A stretch of 7,160 bases of DNA from PALSA-1296 sp038210275 (GTDB lineage Bacteria > Bacteroidota > Ignavibacteria > Palsa-1295), in the NCBI GenBank assembly GCA_038210275.1, contig JBBQWV010000034.1:1-7160 (forward strand). The letters are read 5' to 3'. Under the pieces are notes generated by a model. The model was given only the letters and a program-made list of their open reading frames with translations. It did not search any database and was not told where the DNA came from. Below are positions 3,161-7,160 of the stretch, one piece after another. The stretch's first letter is position 1. Each line of letters starts with the position of its first letter. The position numbers and the translations under genes were made by a program.

Positions 3161-5905
3161 TTATTTTATGATCTGTATTTCCTTCGAGATCGCTCCGTCC
3201 AAAGTTTTTAATTCCATAACGTAATTCCCTGTTGGTATATCTCTTGCATCAAATGTGAAGTTATGTTTTCCTGCCTCAAGATATTTCGATACTACTGTTC
3301 TGATTTCTTTGCCAAGCATATCAAATAATCTCAGTGTAATAAATCCGGAATGTGGAATCGAGAAGTCCAGCGTTGTTTCAGAACTGAGAGGATTCGGATG
3401 ATTGGAAAGCAATAGTGATGATTCCCTTATTATCGAATTGACTACCGCATTATTATTTGGCTTGGCTATGATATAGGTTGGAAGTATCCTTTTCATTCCC
3501 TGCGAATTGATAGCCGATATAGTATAACGAAAACCTTGAGGATAGTTATTCGTCACTGTTGTAGAAAAATTATTGCTTCCAGTTGCAATCAATGCAAAAG
3601 TATTTAGTGTATTGCCAAGACTATCCACAATAGTCATGGTGACTGAAGTAATAGCATCAGTCTTATCAAAAGGATCCGGAATGACCTTTGCAATAACTGA
3701 AAAATTTGTTTTACTCAGTACACTCGTATCAAGAGGAGTATGATAAATATTTGGTCCGGCGCCCCATACGTAATAAGCAAAAGGTCGGAGGAAATTATAG
3801 TCATTGCTCCATGTCGTGTACATCATGCCTTTGACATTGGCAACACCTTCCTGCGCTATGCGCCATGCCCGGATCGTTGAAGTATTACCGACATCATAAT
3901 AGGGAGAACTGATTTGGTTCATACCAAGCTTCTCGAAAAATTGAAGTGAAGATTTTGCGTTGCCACCATTCCAATTGACGATCGTAATATCTTTTGGAAT
4001 TTTATTCCAATCTCCGGTCAGATCACCATTAATGAGATAATAATTATTATGAGCGTTATGCAGTGAATCAACCATGTCACTCCACATAAGGATATCGGCA
4101 TTTGGATTTGTTGCTCGAATCAGATCGTGACACTTCGTGATGTTATCCGAAAGAAGATCAGCCGGTGATTTATGACGATCCATACAGATCTTATCGTGAT
4201 TCATGTTGCGAATCTCATCATGACCCATGAAAAAGCTCCCAGGATGGTAAAGATCATTGACGCGAGTGATTTGATCGCCAAGAATTTTATAAAGCGTATC
4301 TTCCGATACGCAAGCCATGACACTGCCGTTACCGGAGTTATCGCTGACTGCGGCGAAAGGATGATAATAACGAATGACAATGCTATCGCTATTTTTGATG
4401 ACACCGCCTGCTATTCTTTTGAAGGTGGGTGGAGTATGATATGGGAAGTAGCTATCTTTATGAGAATCAACCCAGGGATCAACTATTGTAACATAATCAA
4501 TACCTTCAACATATTGACGACCGGAATTTTTATCCGTAACAGTTACAGGAGTTCCTGCTCTGCGAAGAACATCGCAAAGTCCGGATTCATGAACAGTAAA
4601 ATCATCAAACCATATAGTGCCCGAGCCGCCACCCCATATTCCGACATAAAGACGAATGGAAGTATTGCCCAGAGAATTAAAATTTACTTCTACTCTCGTC
4701 CAGTCTGTTGTTGAAGGAATTGAAAGCTGAGTGAATGTCAATTGCTGTCCGCTCACACCGCCAAGAGCCAGCATTTGGACATCGCCACCTTGAAGACTCT
4801 GCGTCTTAACCCATGCAGACATCGAATAGGATTTATTCGAGTCACATTGCACAATTTTGGAGAAGCGACAATTCCCTCCGGCATTACCTTGAACAAAATT
4901 CGTACACCTGGCGCTTGTTGATCCGCCATGAAAAACGGAATGATCAACAAATGCGCTAATATTCGGCCCATCATAGAAACTTCCCGCGCCATTCCAACCT
5001 GTGAATTGATTATTTGAAACGCTTTCGAAATCTCCATTCGCAATTACTGTTTGCGGATTTGGGATGAGTCTTCCAGTGTCAGATTCCATTTCATACGTTG
5101 CGGAGGCAGATAGTCCTTCAGCAAGATTCGGATCGTTATAGAGAATGCCGCTTGACCATCCAAGTCCAATAACGCCGGGGATCATCTCGATATTTTTTTT
5201 TGCTAATCGAGATTTCAAAGAATCAGTATTTTGAAAATAATTTGAAGACATGATCTGCAAGATAGCATACTTGAAATCATTTTGCTGCAAACCATTAAGT
5301 TTATAGAGCGCCATAGTATCAATGATTGATTCAACGGCTGAGAGTTGCGAACCCACAAGAAGATTATGAGTTGAAAAAACCCATCGTGAAGGATAATCAG
5401 GGTAGTCCCATATATGCGCCGCATTAACTATTAATGAAGAACCTGAAGTAGTAAGTAATTGAGCAAGAGTTGTTACTGCATTATTTGTACCGTTTGAATC
5501 ACTTCCTGCAATTAGAATTTCATTCTGTGATATATCAAGAATGTATCCTTGTGTGGAGGGCATCCCCTCACCCGGCGGCATGATAATTTTTAAATGATCT
5601 TGAAGTAAGGAATTGGAGGAAGGTTCGCCAATAATAACGCCTAAACTTCCTGAATAACTTGCCGAAGTGACAACGGATAGTTTATAACCGATTTGCTTTT
5701 GCAATGCAGATTGCAACGCATCAATTGTAAGCATTTCAGTCTGAGTGGGCGAATCCGGAATGACGAGTTTCGTAGAAGCAGTTATCGTGAATTGCCCGGA
5801 CTTATTCCATGCCGCCTTCGGATAAGGATAGATCGACGATACATCTTTGGCAAAACTTGGAGAGCTGAGAAAACAAAAGGCAAATAATAAAAAATATTTT
5901 CTCAT
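3161..5905 (-). CDS. Secreted GH20-like glycoside hydrolase with inserted carbohydrate-binding module and T9SS sorting domain
   Basis: This is a 914-residue exported enzyme. A signal peptide (about 1-19, K-Y-F-L-L-F-A-F core, S-F-A cleavage) sends it through the inner membrane. Residues about 25-165 form the GH20b-type N-terminal domain, with G-Y-I-L-D-I (120-125) and I-L-I-A-G-S-D-S-N-G-T (130-140). The TIM barrel begins near D-Y-P-D-Y-P-S-R-W-V-F (167-177). It is interrupted at about 287-440 by a CBM4/9-like beta-sandwich (A-N-G-D-F-E to G-T-I-W-F-D-D). The barrel resumes with F-F-M-G-H-D-E-I-R (558-566); Asp563-Glu564 match the catalytic pair of GH20 N-acetylhexosaminidases, but His replaces the second Gly of the usual G-G-D-E. 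T-T-W-S-N-D-Y (697-703) closes the barrel. An Ig-like domain (about 735-815) and a type A T9SS signal (831-914, S-N-H-P-N-P-L, ending K-E-I-Q-I-I-K) follow. The likely substrate is a beta-linked N-acetylhexosamine glycan, but specificity is unproven. It is the second gene of the pair, 31 bp after the haem protein. ATG 5905 directly precedes the signal peptide. Confidence 0.8.
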   Translation of the reverse strand: MRKYFLLFAFCFLSSPSFAKDVSSIYPYPKAAWNKSGQFTITASTKLVIPDSPTQTEMLTIDALQSALQKQIGYKLSVVTSASYSGSLGVIIGEPSSNSLLQDHLKIIMPPGEGMPSTQGYILDISQNEILIAGSDSNGTNNAVTTLAQLLTTSGSSLIVNAAHIWDYPDYPSRWVFSTHNLLVGSQLSAVESIIDTMALYKLNGLQQNDFKYAILQIMSSNYFQNTDSLKSRLAKKNIEMIPGVIGLGWSSGILYNDPNLAEGLSASATYEMESDTGRLIPNPQTVIANGDFESVSNNQFTGWNGAGSFYDGPNISAFVDHSVFHGGSTSARCTNFVQGNAGGNCRFSKIVQCDSNKSYSMSAWVKTQSLQGGDVQMLALGGVSGQQLTFTQLSIPSTTDWTRVEVNFNSLGNTSIRLYVGIWGGGSGTIWFDDFTVHESGLCDVLRRAGTPVTVTDKNSGRQYVEGIDYVTIVDPWVDSHKDSYFPYHTPPTFKRIAGGVIKNSDSIVIRYYHPFAAVSDNSGNGSVMACVSEDTLYKILGDQITRVNDLYHPGSFFMGHDEIRNMNHDKICMDRHKSPADLLSDNITKCHDLIRATNPNADILMWSDMVDSLHNAHNNYYLINGDLTGDWNKIPKDITIVNWNGGNAKSSLQFFEKLGMNQISSPYYDVGNTSTIRAWRIAQEGVANVKGMMYTTWSNDYNFLRPFAYYVWGAGPNIYHTPLDTSVLSKTNFSVIAKVIPDPFDKTDAITSVTMTIVDSLGNTLNTFALIATGSNNFSTTVTNNYPQGFRYTISAINSQGMKRILPTYIIAKPNNNAVVNSIIRESSLLLSNHPNPLSSETTLDFSIPHSGFITLRLFDMLGKEIRTVVSKYLEAGKHNFTFDARDIPTGNYVMELKTLDGAISKEIQIIK

Positions 5906-5928
5906 AGTATTTTCATTGAAGATTTATC

Positions 5929-5947
5929 TTGTCAGATCACCTGACAA
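5929..5947. repeat. Perfect hairpin at the stop codon between the two secreted-protein genes
   Basis: TTGTCAG (5929-5935) pairs with CTGACAA (5941-5947) around a 5-base loop. On the minus strand the TGA stop of the haem-protein gene (5937-5939) falls in the loop, 31 bp before the next gene's start. It lacks a T-tract. It may affect mRNA stability or relative expression of the two genes. Confidence 0.4.
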
Positions 5948-7160
5948 TTCTCATTGATTTTGTCAGTATTCCCTTTGCGGTCTGTAATCGGAAATAGTAA
6001 GTGCCACTTGGAACGCTGCTTGCATCCCATTGAAGAGAATGCTTTCCTGTTGAGTAAAAGTCATTGGCTAACGTTATGACTTCTTGTCCCAAAATATTAT
6101 AAACCTTTAGTTTTATTGCCTCAGCATTTTGCAACATGAAGTCTATCGTTGTAGTTGAGCTAAATGGGTTTGGATGATTGCTCAACATATCTCCACCATC
6201 TACAGATTCAGGAAACACAGTCGATTTTCCCTCTGTCGTAAATTTCCAAATTCCAGAATAAGCTGCTGCACCTGCATCATCAGATGCTTGCACCCGCCAG
6301 AAGAAAGTAGTATTATTTTGATTTAAGGGAAATAATATCATCGTATCAGTGAGTGGAGAGGAGGCTATAAGAATTTTAGCAAAATCCTGAGTAGAAGCAA
6401 TTGTTACCTGATATGTTTTTGCACCGTTTACTTTGCTCCAGATTAGTGTTGGCATAATAGAAATATTGCCTGAGTCATTCGGAGGTGAAATCAGCTCCGG
6501 TGATAACGGTGTGTGAGATGATTTCCAGTATCTCAAAAGTGATCGCAACGCTTCAGGCTTATTTTGGGGAGCTGGATCGGCGTGTACTAACGCATCGTCA
6601 TTTGTCCCATGACAAGATGCGCAGACACGGATCTCACCAGGCTGAGTTGTTATCCAATACCGTTCTCTTACCACAGGATTAAAGTTACTATCTGCTAATT
6701 CCGAAACGATCGCACGCTGCGTCGGAACAAATGCAGCAAATGAGCCGTCCGGTGCGATCTTCACCGAATAGGACTGCTCTCCGACCGTATGTGGATTAAA
6801 TGAGAACGCCGTATCATGCATGAACTGCGGAAGTATCCGTCTGCCAGGTATTGGAACAGGATGTTTATTCTTTAATCCCCGTAAATAGTCTGCCTGATAA
6901 AGCTGCACATGGTCAACGTCATAAATTTTTCCATGAGCATCAGAACTTTGTGTCAGAGAGTTATGGACTTTCAGAAAATACGGTTGTTGATGATCACTCT
7001 TATCGCGATGGGTGACATTCCGTGAAACAAGCATTCCAAGATTGTTCTGCTTCATGTCATCACGCAATTTTTTTTCATCAACACCTTCTTCGATGAGCAC
7101 TTGCTGTTCCGGTGACGGAAGTATCGAAGTCCGGCGTACCGGTTTGGTACGTGCACGAAT
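5937..7160 (-). CDS. T9SS-exported c-type haem protein with HZS-alpha-like region and Fn3-like domain, 5' truncated by window edge
   Basis: The frame is open to the right edge, giving 407 residues. The N-terminus, including any signal peptide, lies outside. A GTG at 7100 is a possible but unlikely start, because the frame continues upstream without a stop. The central part, S-V-K-I-A-P-D-G-S-F-A-A-F-V-P through V-V-R-E-R-Y-W and P-G-E-I-R-V-C-A-S-C-H-G, resembles the middle domain of hydrazine synthase alpha-like proteins. C-A-S-C-H (visible residues 180-184; bases 6609-6623) is a CxxCH site where haem would attach through Cys180 and Cys183, with His184 as axial ligand. An Fn3-like domain follows (about 218-310, I-S-P-P-N to I-W-K-F-T-T), then a type A T9SS signal (about 325-407, S-N-H-P-N-P-F, ending S-M-R-I-V-R). 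Members of this group are widespread and usually not involved in hydrazine chemistry, so anammox function should not be assumed. A surface redox role is inferred. It lies first in a likely operon with the glycoside hydrolase. Confidence 0.75.
   Translation of the reverse strand: MRARTKPVRRTSILPSPEQQVLIEEGVDEKKLRDDMKQNNLGMLVSRNVTHRDKSDHQQPYFLKVHNSLTQSSDAHGKIYDVDHVQLYQADYLRGLKNKHPVPIPGRRILPQFMHDTAFSFNPHTVGEQSYSVKIAPDGSFAAFVPTQRAIVSELADSNFNPVVRERYWITTQPGEIRVCASCHGTNDDALVHADPAPQNKPEALRSLLRYWKSSHTPLSPELISPPNDSGNISIMPTLIWSKVNGAKTYQVTIASTQDFAKILIASSPLTDTMILFPLNQNNTTFFWRVQASDDAGAAAYSGIWKFTTEGKSTVFPESVDGGDMLSNHPNPFSSTTTIDFMLQNAEAIKLKVYNILGQEVITLANDFYSTGKHSLQWDASSVPSGTYYFRLQTAKGILTKSMRIVR

Noticed and set aside
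4172..4714. 180-codon plus-strand frame inside the glycoside hydrolase gene
   Set aside because: It is antisense to the catalytic and binding-module region, and its composition fits a shadow frame.
1..7160. CRISPR array, tRNA, rRNA or transposase
   Set aside because: No regularly spaced direct repeats, no cloverleaf or rRNA-like sequence and no transposase-like frame were seen on either strand.
5937..7160. Hydrazine synthase and an anammox lifestyle
   Set aside because: Only the haem-containing middle region resembles that family. Such domains are widespread, and the attached Fn3 and T9SS domains point to a different surface role.

Overview
The window looks like a chromosomal segment from a free-living bacterium of the Bacteroidota/Chlorobiota/Ignavibacteriota group. 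The strongest evidence is two neighbouring genes that both end in type A C-terminal sorting domains of the type IX secretion system (T9SS), a system confined to this broad group. Shine-Dalgarno sequences are also weak or absent at every visible start, as is common there. The exact lineage cannot be fixed from the sequence alone.

Layout. Positions 2-283 hold the 3' end of a plus-strand gene cut by the window edge, probably the last blade of a repeat-type (propeller-like) surface protein. Positions 284-769 have no convincing intact gene but are dense in signals: a near-consensus sigma70-type promoter, three hairpins, two classes of degenerate heptad repeat, and a possibly frameshifted gene remnant. 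Next come a small helix-hairpin-helix protein of the Cdd1 ('pathogenicity locus') family (770-1045), a second repeat-rich gap with a nested palindrome (1046-1205), an M16 zinc peptidase with an apparent TTG start (1206-2471), a 247-bp gap, and an RRM RNA-binding protein with a glycine/RGG tail (2719-3093). The plus-strand block ends at a strong intrinsic terminator (3118-3147) that can serve both strands.

The right half is a minus-strand pair, 31 bp apart and probably one operon. The upstream gene (5937 to beyond the right edge) encodes a protein with a single CxxCH haem-c motif in a region resembling the hydrazine synthase alpha middle domain, then an Fn3-like domain and a T9SS signal. The downstream gene (3161-5905) encodes a secreted GH20-like glycoside hydrolase with a carbohydrate-binding module inserted in its catalytic barrel, also with a T9SS signal. 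Together they suggest a cell-surface module combining glycan breakdown with a haem-bearing protein; that link is inferred from adjacency and shared export signals only.

No CRISPR array, tRNA, rRNA, transposase or phage gene was seen. The most unusual material is the small promoter-hairpin-terminator arrangement at 328-476 and the T9SS-exported c-type haem protein. I do not see a clear defence or mobile system.
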